NCBI GenBank assembly: GCA_046330415.1
Contig: JAXLSW010000008.1
Span: forward strand, 186,001 to 250,000
Direction of reading: 5' to 3'
DNA length: 64,000 bases
Source: RHKX01 sp046330415
GTDB taxonomy: Bacteria > Actinomycetota > Thermoleophilia > Solirubrobacterales > 70-9
A program made the position numbers and the translations under genes. The notes below the pieces were generated by a model, which was not told the DNA's origin, did no database searches, and saw nothing but the letters and a program-made list of their open reading frames with translations. Shown piece by piece: positions 1-8,029 of the stretch (positions are counted from its first letter, which is position 1; every line of letters begins with the position of its first letter).

Positions 1-1733
1 GCGACCGCGGCGAGGTAGCGGACGAAGTCGCGGGTCGAGCCGTCGGGGCGCCGCAGCGTCCAGCTCGCGGCCAGCTCGGCGAGCCGCGAGAGGTTGACAA
101 GCCGCTCCGCGGTCTCCGGGCTCGCAGCGAAGAGGCCGAGCCGGCGGAAGCCGATTCGCTCGATCAACCGGCGCACGAAGACATCTGCGCGGAGCCCGTC
201 GAAGGCTCCGGCCGCCGAGCGGTAGAGCTTCAGGAAGGCGCGGATCCTGTCGCGCGAGGGCGGCGGGAGCTGCGGGCTCTCGAGCGCGGCCTCGAGAGCC
301 GAGATCATGTCCAGCTTGCGGTGGCGCGCGATCGTCGTGCAGCGGGCGAGGTCGACCGAGCGCAGCTCGACCGGAGGGCGGGTGAGCGCACGGACGACCG
401 CGGCCGAGTCGTTGGGATCGGCGATGGCGCGGAGCCAGGCGATCGTGTCGCGGACCTCGGGGCGGCCGAAGAAGGCGGCCGAGCCCGCGCTGCGGAACGG
501 CACGTTGCGCTCCTCGAGCGCCGCCGCGATCAGCCGGCTTCCGCGTCCCGGGTCGCCGGCGACGATGCAGAGCTCCGCGGGCCGCGCCTCGCCGGATGCG
601 AGGAGGTGCTCGATCTCGCGGGCGACTGCCTGCGCCTGCGCCCGCTCGTTCGCGCAACGCCAGAAGCGCACCTCGGGGCCCGACGGTTCCCCTCTCTCGC
701 CGAGGACCTCCGGCACCTCATCGGCGACGGCCTGCTCCCGCCCTCCAGCTGCGGTTGCGGAGGGTGCCGGCAGGGCACGCCGGTGAGCGTCCGGGACGAG
801 CGCCGTCGCGACGCCGGCGACCGTGGCGAGCGGCCCGCGCAGGCGGCCCCCCTCGGGGAGCTCGACGACGCTGACGTCTCCGAACGCCCGGCGGAAGGCG
901 AGCGCCGCTGCCTCGCCGTCGGCGCGATGCGCCTTCAACGCCTGGTCGGGGTCGCAGGTCGCGAGCACGCGCCCGTGCGGGGCCAGCAGCGGCAGCAGCG
1001 CCACCCGCGGCCTGCCGGCGTCCTCGAGCTCGTCGACGAGTAGATGGCCGACGCGCTCCCCGACGACAGCGGGAAGGTCGGAGTGGCGGGTCAGGAGCCG
1101 CCCCAGCTCGAGGATCAACTCACCCTCGTCAAGGACCCCCTGGCGAAGCATGATCTGGTCGTGGCGATCGAACAGGTCGGCGAACTCGATCTCTCGCAGC
1201 GCCGTCTCGCGATCAGATCGCCCAGCTGCCCCGCGCTCGGCGGCGCGGGCGCGATCGCGCAGCGCCTCCGGGCCGATGCCCTCGGCCTTCAGCGCGTCGA
1301 TCCGCTCCAGCAGGCGCGCCAGCAGCCCCGCGGGATTGCCGCGGATCTCGTGGCGGCGCAGCGGCAATGCATCGAGATGGTCGAGCAGCAGGGCGAGCCG
1401 ATCGGCTGGGCTGCCGGTCTGGAAGAAGGGGTCGAGCCCGGCCTCGAGCGCGTAGTCGCGGAGCAGCCGTTCGGCGAGGCGAGGCCAGGTCTCGATCTCG
1501 ACCTCCTCGTGGGAGACCGCACTGAGCTCCGTGATGCGGTCGCGCAGGTGGGCGCGGTTCGCGGCGCTCTGGGTGAGCACCGTGATGCGGCCCGTCCCCG
1601 CACCCGCGGACGCCAGCGCGGCGACGCGGTCGGCGATCAGCTCGGTCCGGCCCGTTCCGGCGGCGCCGAGCACCAGCACGGGGCCGTCGCCGAGCTCGAC
1701 GTCGAGCGCCTCCCTATCCGGCACAACAGCCAT
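1..1733 (-). CDS. UvrD/AdnA-like superfamily I helicase, partial (C-terminus off left edge)
   Basis: About 577 residues of a UvrD/Rep-type helicase are visible; the stop lies outside the window. The start is taken as ATG at 1733 (an in-frame GTG lies two codons upstream). Motif I reads GAAGTGRTE near residues 23-31, with Arg29 where the family has the ATP-binding Lys. Motif II reads VDELED near residue 232 (usual DE[FY]QD). Motif III reads CDPDQALKAHRAD (usual GDPDQSIYRFRGA). The N-terminal layout, including a helical 1B-like segment, still fits the family. In mycobacteria such proteins pair as AdnAB in double-strand break processing, and one subunit may be less active; whether this is the AdnA-like partner is inference. 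It is divergent from the phosphatase gene at 1774 with only 40 bp between. Confidence 0.8.
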   Translation of the reverse strand, partial: MAVVPDREALDVELGDGPVLVLGAAGTGRTELIADRVAALASAGAGTGRITVLTQSAANRAHLRDRITELSAVSHEEVEIETWPRLAERLLRDYALEAGLDPFFQTGSPADRLALLLDHLDALPLRRHEIRGNPAGLLARLLERIDALKAEGIGPEALRDRARAAERGAAGRSDRETALREIEFADLFDRHDQIMLRQGVLDEGELILELGRLLTRHSDLPAVVGERVGHLLVDELEDAGRPRVALLPLLAPHGRVLATCDPDQALKAHRADGEAAALAFRRAFGDVSVVELPEGGRLRGPLATVAGVATALVPDAHRRALPAPSATAAGGREQAVADEVPEVLGERGEPSGPEVRFWRCANERAQAQAVAREIEHLLASGEARPAELCIVAGDPGRGSRLIAAALEERNVPFRSAGSAAFFGRPEVRDTIAWLRAIADPNDSAAVVRALTRPPVELRSVDLARCTTIARHRKLDMISALEAALESPQLPPPSRDRIRAFLKLYRSAAGAFDGLRADVFVRRLIERIGFRRLGLFAASPETAERLVNLSRLAELAASWTLRRPDGSTRDFVRYLAAV

Positions 1734-1773
1734 CGGCACAACCGTAGCGAGGGTCGCGCGTACCATTGGCCGC

Positions 1774-2628
1774 GTGAAGACACCGATCGACTGGCTCGAC
1801 GTGTGCCGCCGGGCCAGCGCCCGGCAGACCGATCTGTTCGCCTCCAGCCGGACGATCTCCGAACGGACCGTCTACGAGGGTCGCGGCGAGGGCGGTGACA
1901 TGACCCTCGAGCTCGACCGGCAGTGCGAGGACATCGTCTTCGACGAGCTCGAGCGCATCGCGGCCGCGGGTCACGCGCTGCTCGCGATCAGCGAAGAGCG
2001 CGGCGCGGTCCGGCTCGGACCCACAGATGAGACCGGTGACGGCGACGATCCCGTGCACCGCGTCGTCATCGATCCGATCGACGGCTCGATGAACGTGCGC
2101 CGCACCATCCCCTCCCACTCGCTCTCGATCGCGGTCGCCGACGGTGACTCGATGGCCGACGTCACCTTCGGCTTCGTCCACGACTTCGGCGCCGGCGACG
2201 AGTTCCACGCCACCCTCGGCGAGGGCGCCTTCATGAACGACTCGCCGCTCGGCGTCGATCTCCCTCAGCACGGCCTCGAGGTGGTCGGGATCGAGTCCGC
2301 CGACCCGCGGTGGGTGCTCGGCAGCATCGCGGCGCTGCAGGGGGAGGCGTACCGGCTGCGCATCGTCGGCTCGCTAGCCATCACCGTCTCCTACGTCGCC
2401 GCTGGCCGCTTCGACGCGATGCTCTCGGTGCGCGGCTGCCGCTCCGTCGACGTCGCCGCCGCCCAGCTCGTGCTCCGCGAGGCAGGCGGCGCGGTCCAGT
2501 TCATGGGGATGGAGCTGAGCGAGGCGCCGCTCGACCTCGACGCCCGCTACTCGGTCGTCGGCTCGCTCGATCCCGCCCACCTGGAGATCGTGCGAGCGGC
2601 CCAGGCGGCCGGCGACGGTCCCTCCTGA
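1774..2628 (+). CDS. Inositol monophosphatase / FBPase-like family protein
   Basis: 284 residues, starting with GTG. The metal-binding and catalytic motif DPIDGSMN begins at Asp100, and the second family motif SVDVAAAQLVLREAGG begins near residue 224; both mark the Mg-dependent, lithium-sensitive sugar-phosphatase superfamily. An acidic ISEE near residue 70 fits the first metal ligand. Substrate cannot be assigned (inositol-1-phosphate, histidinol phosphate, PAP or a sugar phosphate are all possible). The open frame runs further upstream, but that part is antisense to the helicase start, so GTG 1774 is preferred. Its TGA overlaps the ATG of the next gene (TGATG), implying translational coupling. 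Confidence 0.85.
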   Translation: MKTPIDWLDVCRRASARQTDLFASSRTISERTVYEGRGEGGDMTLELDRQCEDIVFDELERIAAAGHALLAISEERGAVRLGPTDETGDGDDPVHRVVIDPIDGSMNVRRTIPSHSLSIAVADGDSMADVTFGFVHDFGAGDEFHATLGEGAFMNDSPLGVDLPQHGLEVVGIESADPRWVLGSIAALQGEAYRLRIVGSLAITVSYVAAGRFDAMLSVRGCRSVDVAAAQLVLREAGGAVQFMGMELSEAPLDLDARYSVVGSLDPAHLEIVRAAQAAGDGPS

Positions 2629-3695
2629 TGGCTTCGTTGGTCGACTGGGGGCTGGCCGAGCGGATCGCCACCGCCGCCGCCGGCGAGGGCCCGAGCGCGA
2701 TGGCGTCCGGCGAGGTCGACCTAGCGGGCGCCTGGGAGCGCTCCCGCGACGCCGTGATCGATTACACCGGCCTCACCCCGGCCGGGCCGGTGCCCGAGGC
2801 CGAATGGGTGAGCAGACGCGAGTGGACGCGGATCAACCTCGCGTCGATGCGCGAGATGGTCGCCGCCGTCGAGGAGCGGATCGGCGGCTCGCTCGCGCCG
2901 GGGCGCGCCGGTCAGGCGCTCGACGCCGTCGGCGGTCGCGCCTTCGCCGTTCAGATCGGCGGCCTGCTGGGGCTCGCGTCGCGGCGCGTTCTCGGTCAGT
3001 ACGAGATGTCACTCCTCGGCGGCGGCGATCGCTCCCCGCGCCTGATCTTCGTCGGCCCCAACATCGATTCCGCGACCGCCGATCTCCACGGTTCTCCGAG
3101 CGACGTGCTCGAGTGGGTCGCCCTTCACGAGGTCACCCACGCCGTCCACTTCACCTCGGTGCCGTGGCTGGCAGACCACCTGGGCGGCCTCGCGCGGACG
3201 TTGCTCGAGGACACGCCACTGAGCCTCGAGGGCTCCGACCTCCTCGGTGGCGCGCGGCAGGCGATCAACGATCCGCGCGGCTGGATCAAGGAGATCCGCG
3301 AGGCCGACCCGGTCACGCTCCTCGCCCCACCTCAGGCCCGCGAGACGATCGTCGCGGTGCAGGCGACGATGGCGCTCGTCGAGGGCTACGCCGAGCACGT
3401 CATGGATGCGGCCGCCGGCGAGATCGGGCCGCGCGTCGAGGCCCTGCGGGCCGGCATGGAGCGCCGCCGCGAGAACCGGGGGCCGCTCGCCCGCGCGCTC
3501 GCCTGGCTCCTCGGCTTCGAGATGAAGCTGCGCCAGTACCGGGACGGCAAGCGATTCTGCGACGAGGTCGTGGAGGCCGAAGGCATTGCCGGGCTCAACC
3601 TCGCGTGGCAGGGGCCCGCTGCGTTGCCGACGCTCGCCGAGATCAGCGCCGCCGACGAGTGGACCCGGCGCGTCGGCACCCCCGCCGCGGCCTGA
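2628..3695 (+). CDS. Zinc-dependent metalloprotease-like protein, DUF2342 family
   Basis: 355 residues. A zincin signature HEVTH lies at residues 167-171 in the context ALHEVTHAVHF. The surrounding sequence matches the actinobacterial DUF2342 family, whose members are often found near coenzyme F420 genes and have no settled activity. No signal peptide is visible, so it should be cytosolic. The ATG at 2628 overlaps the stop of the IMPase-like gene, which favours it over longer in-frame starts. The role is unknown; the tight pairing with a small-molecule phosphatase is the only local clue. Confidence 0.85.
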   Translation: MASLVDWGLAERIATAAAGEGPSAMASGEVDLAGAWERSRDAVIDYTGLTPAGPVPEAEWVSRREWTRINLASMREMVAAVEERIGGSLAPGRAGQALDAVGGRAFAVQIGGLLGLASRRVLGQYEMSLLGGGDRSPRLIFVGPNIDSATADLHGSPSDVLEWVALHEVTHAVHFTSVPWLADHLGGLARTLLEDTPLSLEGSDLLGGARQAINDPRGWIKEIREADPVTLLAPPQARETIVAVQATMALVEGYAEHVMDAAAGEIGPRVEALRAGMERRRENRGPLARALAWLLGFEMKLRQYRDGKRFCDEVVEAEGIAGLNLAWQGPAALPTLAEISAADEWTRRVGTPAAA

Positions 3696-3787
3696 TCACC
3701 GGTCGAGCCCGGCCCAGAGCCCCAATCGGGGCTCCTGTGACGTGCCTCACATTCCCGCTTGGTAACTCGAATTGCGGGGATGTGTAA

Positions 3788-3830
3788 GAACAGTTGTTCG
3801 GTGCTAAGCTGAACATCCTTAGAGATAAGG
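3788..3830 (+). promoter_or_regulatory. AT-rich promoter region of histone-like gene with SOS-box-like site
   Basis: The leader of the gene at 3880 is strikingly AT-rich for this genome. It contains GAAC-AGTT-GTTC at 3788-3799, close to the actinobacterial LexA box core GAAC-N4-GTTC, and a short inverted repeat CCTTA-GAGA-TAAGG at 3817-3830. I see no confident -35/-10 pair. Promoter function is inferred from position and composition. Confidence 0.35.
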
Positions 3831-3879
3831 AACTTACAAACAAAGCGACTTCCGAACCACACGAAGGGGTTGAGAAGGA

Positions 3880-4503
3880 ATGGCTACCAACAGCACCACG
3901 GGCAGCACCAAGTCCGCTTCCCGCACGAAGGCCAAGTCGACGACCAAGGCTCAGGCCACCAAGACCAAGACGCAGGCCAAGCGCACCGCGTCGACCGCCA
4001 AGAGCTCGGCGAAGACCACCGCCAAGAGCACCTCGACCGAGGCCGGCAAGACCGTCGGTCAGGCCAAGGGTGGCGTCAACGCCGCTGCTGACTACGTCAA
4101 GGCCGCGGCCGAGACCGCCGTCGACGTCCCCGTCGGCGCCGCGCTGACCGCCGTCGACCGCGTCGATGAGCTGACCACTCGGTTCAACACGCCGACCAAG
4201 CGCGAGACGGAGATCCGTCGCGTCCGCAACCAGCTCCGTCGTGAGCTGAACAAGGTCGAGCGTCGTGGCGGCTCCGCCCGCAAGAAGGCGGTCACCTCCG
4301 CCAAGCGCACGCGGACCCGGGTCGAGCGTGAGGTCAAGCGCACCCGCACCCAGGTCGAGCGTGAGGTCAAGGCTCGCCGCCGCAGCGCCGAGACGACCCT
4401 GCGCCAGCAGCGTCGCGAGGTCGAGACCTCGCTGAAGCGCAACCGCACGGAGGCCGAGAAGCGCGTCCGCGAGGTGAGCGAGCGGGTCCAGGCTCTGGTC
4501 TAA
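3880..4503 (+). CDS. Histone-like / HBHA-like Lys-Ala-Thr-rich basic protein
   Basis: 207 residues. Residues 1-65 are almost only Ala, Ser, Thr and Lys (short repeats such as KTTAKSTS). A central uncharged helix (about 70-105) follows, then a long Arg/Lys/Glu heptad-like coiled coil rich in RTRTQVEREVK-type repeats to the end. This resembles bacterial H1-like DNA-binding proteins and mycobacterial heparin-binding haemagglutinin in composition. There is no signal peptide or membrane segment, so a nucleoid role is more likely than surface adhesion. AGAAGGA just before the ATG is a good ribosome-binding site. The gene stands alone with its own leader and terminator. Confidence 0.75.
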   Translation: MATNSTTGSTKSASRTKAKSTTKAQATKTKTQAKRTASTAKSSAKTTAKSTSTEAGKTVGQAKGGVNAAADYVKAAAETAVDVPVGAALTAVDRVDELTTRFNTPTKRETEIRRVRNQLRRELNKVERRGGSARKKAVTSAKRTRTRVEREVKRTRTQVEREVKARRRSAETTLRQQRREVETSLKRNRTEAEKRVREVSERVQALV

Positions 4504-4552
4504 GACCGCTTAGCCCGGGTCGCCCTTTGGAGAGGTGACGGCCCGGAGAGAT

Positions 4553-4573
4553 CTACTCGCCTAGCGCGAGTAG
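4553..4573 (+). repeat. Stem-loop downstream of histone-like gene
   Basis: Perfect 8-bp inverted repeat CTACTCGC / GCGAGTAG with a 5-nt loop. It has no T-run, so it may protect the transcript 3' end rather than terminate. Confidence 0.4.
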
Positions 4574-4628
4574 ACCGGGGCGTCGGAAATGCCTTCGGGC
4601 ACAGCCGACTCCCCACCTCTCCTCCCCG

Positions 4629-4670
4629 ATGCAGCGGGTTCCTTTCGAGGGCCCGCTGCATCTCTTTGTA
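4629..4670 (+). terminator. Rho-independent terminator
   Basis: Perfect 11-bp stem GATGCAGCGGG / CCCGCTGCATC with a 13-nt loop, followed directly by TCTTTGT. It ends the transcript of the histone-like gene just before the Mrp gene. Confidence 0.8.
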
Positions 4671-4698
4671 GGCGCAAGCGGTCTGAGACAATGCGGCC

Positions 4699-5865
4699 AT
4701 GTCTCTTCCCACCGAAGCCCAGGTAACCGAGGCGCTGCGGGCCGTGATCGACCCCGAGCTTCGTCGCTCGGTCGTCGAGCTCGGCATGGTGCGCTCGATC
4801 GACGTCCACGACGGCGGCCGTGTCGACGTCGTCATCTCCCTCACAACGCCGGGCTGCCCCATCCGCACCCAGTTCGAGCACGCCGTCGTCGACAACGTCG
4901 GAAAGCTCGATGGCGTGACCAGCGTCGGCGTCGGCTTCGACGTCCTCTCCGACTCCGAGAAGGCGGGCCTGCAGCAGAAGCTCGGCCGCCCGAGCGGCCT
5001 CCCCGAGGGCGCCCTCGCGAAGGTGAAGAACGTGATCTGCGTCGCCTCCGGCAAGGGCGGCGTCGGCAAGTCGACGATGACCGCCAACCTCGCCGCCGCT
5101 CTCGCCGCCGAGGGCAAGCCCACCGGAGCGCTCGACTGCGACGTCTACGGCTACTCGATCCCCCGCATGCTGGGAGTCGAGGGACGCCCCGAGGTCAACG
5201 GCAGCCGCAAGATCATCCCGCTGGTCTCCGCCGGCGGGGTCAAGGTGATGTCGATCGGCTTCTTCGTCGAGGAGAACGCAGCGGTCGTCTGGCGCGGCCC
5301 CATGCTCCACAAGGCGATCCAGCAGTTCCTCGAGGACGTCGACTGGGGCGAGCTCGACTACCTGCTCCTCGACCTGCCGCCAGGCACCGGCGACGTCTCG
5401 ATGACCCTCGCCCAGCTCCTGCCGCAGGCTCGGATCCTCGTCGTCACGACCCCGCAGCCGGCCGCGCAGACCGTCGCCGCACGGGCGGCCGAGATGGCCG
5501 GGAAGGTCGACCTCGAGGTGCTCGGCGTGATCGAGAACATGTCCGGCTTCACGACCCCCGACGGCCAGCGTCACGCGATCTTCGGCGAGGGTGGCGGGCA
5601 GGAGCTCGCCGACTCGCTCGACGTCCCGCTGCTCGGCAAGATCCCGCTCGAGGAGGCGCTGCGCGAGCACGCCGACGCCGGCGACCCGCTCGTCACCGCG
5701 GATCCCGGATCCCCGGCCGCCATCGCGGTCCACCAGGCCGCGCGCGGGATCATCGCCCAGACGCCCGTGGAGCTGCCGCTGATGCAGTCGGTGGCCGCGG
5801 ACACACCTGCGATGGCGCCCCCGATCAGCGGGATGGAGCTGCCCGTGGTCCAGGCGGGCGGCTGA
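4699..5865 (+). CDS. Mrp/ApbC-family P-loop ATPase (Fe-S cluster carrier)
   Basis: 388 residues. Residues 1-95 form a MIP18/DUF59 domain. The deviant Walker A of the MinD/Mrp family, SGKGGVGKST, is at 117-126, followed by DCDVYGYSIP and DLPPGTGD motifs typical of Mrp. The family carries or assembles Fe-S clusters in the cytosol; members are usually 350-380 residues, so this one is complete. No CxxC is evident near the C-terminus. It is monocistronic and overlaps the 3' end of the convergent PAP2 gene by about 40 bp. Confidence 0.92.
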   Translation: MSLPTEAQVTEALRAVIDPELRRSVVELGMVRSIDVHDGGRVDVVISLTTPGCPIRTQFEHAVVDNVGKLDGVTSVGVGFDVLSDSEKAGLQQKLGRPSGLPEGALAKVKNVICVASGKGGVGKSTMTANLAAALAAEGKPTGALDCDVYGYSIPRMLGVEGRPEVNGSRKIIPLVSAGGVKVMSIGFFVEENAAVVWRGPMLHKAIQQFLEDVDWGELDYLLLDLPPGTGDVSMTLAQLLPQARILVVTTPQPAAQTVAARAAEMAGKVDLEVLGVIENMSGFTTPDGQRHAIFGEGGGQELADSLDVPLLGKIPLEEALREHADAGDPLVTADPGSPAAIAVHQAARGIIAQTPVELPLMQSVAADTPAMAPPISGMELPVVQAGG

Positions 5866-6733
5866 CGGCGCGGTCGCGGTCGGCGGCGCTCATCGCGGCC
5901 GCGAGGGCGAGCGCGCAAGCCAACGAGAGGACGGCCAGCGCCGCCGAGGACAGCAGGAACGCGGTCCCGGCGCTGAAGAGTGGGATCCCGCGGGAGGAGA
6001 TCGCGGCGAGGACGAAGACGAGGCCGAGCGCCGACCCCAACCCGAACAGGGCCAGCTCGGTGGATCCGATCGAGATCGGACCGGGGATGCGCTCGGACCC
6101 ACGAGCGCGCGGATCCCGGTCGGGCCAGCGACGGATCGCGATCGCCGCGAGCGAGGCAACTGCGAGGCAGACGAAGTAGGCGCCGACCGCGTCGCTGGGG
6201 CGGTGCCACTCGGCCGCGACGACGGCGACCCCGAAGGCGCCACCGATCGCTCCCGCCGCGAGCGCCGTCGCGATCCGCAGGCGCGGGGGGACCACGAGCA
6301 GCGCCGCCAGGCAGACCGACATCCCGACGGTGGTGTGTCCCGACGGGTAGGAGTTGCCGGCGCCCGCCAGGCCGGAGGGGACGAGCGGCGGGCGCTCGAG
6401 GATCACGAGCTTGAGGATCTCGGTGCTGAGCACCGCCACGCCGACGGAGGCGGCGGCGATCAGGGCCATGCGCGGGCGGCCACGCAGGAACGCGACGACG
6501 GCCACGAGGATCATCGCCAGAAGCAGCGTGCCGCCGCTGACGATCCGCAGGAAGCGGTCGGCCTGGCTCGCGCGCAGGTCGGAGATCACCTCGCCACCGA
6601 GCAGGGTGCGCTCGTCGAGCTCCTGGCCCCAGTGCGTGCGGACCATGAGCAGGTAGACGAGCACGACCGCGATCGCCGAGGCGACCGCGAGCAGCGACAG
6701 CTGCCGGGGAAGTTGCTGGGACCCGGCCGTCAC
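5825..6733 (-). CDS. PAP2-family membrane phosphatase
   Basis: 302 residues with about seven hydrophobic segments. The PAP2 second motif PSGH is near residue 130 (SYPSGHTT) and the third-motif His-Asp pair appears as EWHRPSDAVG. The first motif is present as KLVILERPP, with spacing one residue short of the usual K-x6-RP. The Ser-Arg that normally precedes the third-motif His by six to seven residues is replaced by small hydrophobic residues. It probably acts on lipid phosphates such as phosphatidate or undecaprenyl pyrophosphate, but the altered motifs make activity uncertain. Convergent with mrp. Confidence 0.8.
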   Translation of the reverse strand: MTAGSQQLPRQLSLLAVASAIAVVLVYLLMVRTHWGQELDERTLLGGEVISDLRASQADRFLRIVSGGTLLLAMILVAVVAFLRGRPRMALIAAASVGVAVLSTEILKLVILERPPLVPSGLAGAGNSYPSGHTTVGMSVCLAALLVVPPRLRIATALAAGAIGGAFGVAVVAAEWHRPSDAVGAYFVCLAVASLAAIAIRRWPDRDPRARGSERIPGPISIGSTELALFGLGSALGLVFVLAAISSRGIPLFSAGTAFLLSSAALAVLSLACALALAAAMSAADRDRAVSRPPGPRAAPSR

Positions 6734-6746
6734 GGCCGGGCTCCGG

Positions 6747-7010
6747 CTACTTGCCGGCGAAGTAGTCGGCGTTGATCTGCGCGAACGCGGACCACTCGGC
6801 GGGGAGCTGGTCCTCGGCGAAGCAGGCGTCCACCGGGCAGGCCTCGACGCAGGCGTCGCAGTCGATGCACTCGTCCGGATCGATGTAGAGCTGCTTCTGC
6901 TCCTCGTAGTCGGGCTCGTCCGGGGTCGGGTGGATGCAGTCGACCGGGCAGACCTCCACGCACGAGTTGTCCTTCTCGCCGATGCAGGGCTCTGCGATCA
7001 CGTAGGTCAA
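6747..7010 (-). CDS. fdxA: Seven-iron ferredoxin (FdxA-like)
   Basis: 87 residues, starting from TTG with AGAGGG upstream. The N-terminal C-x7-C-x3-CP pattern (from Cys9) fits the [3Fe-4S] site with its partner Cys, and CIDCDACVEACP fits the [4Fe-4S] site. This is the standard layout of actinobacterial 7Fe ferredoxins that serve cytochrome P450s and other oxidoreductases. A longer in-frame extension runs antisense through the SGNH hydrolase gene and is rejected. It lies between the PAP2 gene and the divergent SGNH hydrolase. Confidence 0.9.
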   Translation of the reverse strand: MTYVIAEPCIGEKDNSCVEVCPVDCIHPTPDEPDYEEQKQLYIDPDECIDCDACVEACPVDACFAEDQLPAEWSAFAQINADYFAGK

Positions 7011-7181
7011 GTTCGGTTCCCTCTCGGTTCGCTCGAATCTGGCTGTCGGGCTCGATCGCCCGCCTGAAGGCGGACATTGTACGGGCAGTCCGCCCCGAAC
7101 ATCCGGCCAGGGGGCGCGCGTGGGTCGCCCGGGGTGATTGACTGCATGACAGGCACACCACTCGGAGAGGGAGAGGTCCAT

Positions 7182-7970
7182 ATGACGCGACGGCTCTGCA
7201 AGCTCGTCCTGCTTGCGCTCGTCCTGGCGGTCTCGGCGGCAGCGCACGCCGCGGCTGCCGAGCAGTACGTGGCGCTCGGCGATTCGTACTCGTCGGGCAC
7301 CGGCACCCGCAGCTACTACGACTCCGGATGTCAGCGAAGCAACTACTCGTACGCGAAGATCATCGGGGCCGAGCGACCCAACACCAGCGTCAACCTCGTC
7401 GCCTGCAGCGGCGCCAAGACCGGTGACGTGCTGGCCAACCAGGTCTCGGCACTGTCGTCGTCGACTCGGTGGGCGTCGATCACGATCGGCGGCAACGACG
7501 CCGGCTTCTCGGACGTCATCACCGCGTGCGCCCTGCCCTCGTGGGCCTCCAACTGCGACGGCAAGATCGACACCGCGCAGAGCTACATCAAGAACACCCT
7601 TCCCGGGAAGCTGACCTCGGTCTACTCGTCGATCAAGTCGAAGGCGCCGAACGCGACCGTGATCGTGCTCTCCTACCCGCGGCTGTTCATGGGCGAGGAC
7701 TGCAACGCCGGCACGTTCTTCGGCTCCGGCGAGATGACGAGGCTGAACCAGACTGCCGACCTGCTGCGGGACAAGATCAAGGCCGCGGCGGCCGCGCAGG
7801 GCTCGCGGTTCGTGTTCAAGGATGCGATCGGGCCGTTCACAGGCCACGCCGTCTGCTCCTCGACCGAGTGGCTCAACGGCCTCTCGAACCCGCTCGGCGA
7901 GAGCTACCACCCCAACCGCACCGGCAACCGCTCCGGCTACGTGCCGCTGGTCCGGGCCGTGATGGGGTAG
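7182..7970 (+). CDS. Secreted SGNH/GDSL hydrolase
   Basis: 262 residues. A signal peptide covers about residues 1-26 (MTRR, hydrophobic core, AHA/AAA cleavage region). The catalytic Ser35 sits in GDSYSSG, the oxyanion block GGND is at 103-106, and the catalytic His243 sits in SYHPN, matching the family related to Streptomyces scabies esterase and SCO lipases. Six or more cysteines in the mature part suggest disulfides. The start at 7182 has a strong purine-rich ribosome-binding site (GGAGAGGGAGAGG); the upstream in-frame ATG lacks one. Likely an extracellular esterase or lipase; substrate unknown. Confidence 0.9.
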   Translation: MTRRLCKLVLLALVLAVSAAAHAAAAEQYVALGDSYSSGTGTRSYYDSGCQRSNYSYAKIIGAERPNTSVNLVACSGAKTGDVLANQVSALSSSTRWASITIGGNDAGFSDVITACALPSWASNCDGKIDTAQSYIKNTLPGKLTSVYSSIKSKAPNATVIVLSYPRLFMGEDCNAGTFFGSGEMTRLNQTADLLRDKIKAAAAAQGSRFVFKDAIGPFTGHAVCSSTEWLNGLSNPLGESYHPNRTGNRSGYVPLVRAVMG

Positions 7971-7978
7971 GCGGCGGG

Positions 7979-8007
7979 GAACCCCGCGGCCGCGGGCCGC
8001 GGGGTTC
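7979..8007 (+). terminator. GC-rich terminator-like hairpin
   Basis: Perfect 13-bp stem GAACCCCGCGGCC / GGCCGCGGGGTTC around a 3-nt loop, nine bases after the SGNH hydrolase stop. No T-run follows, as is common for actinobacterial terminators. Confidence 0.65.
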
Positions 8008-8029
8008 GACGGGCTAAGGTCCGGGGCGC

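Noticed and set aside
321..1043. Plus-strand open frames at 307-1898
   Set aside because: They are antisense to the truncated helicase, whose minus-strand frame has recognisable helicase motifs; the plus frames have none.
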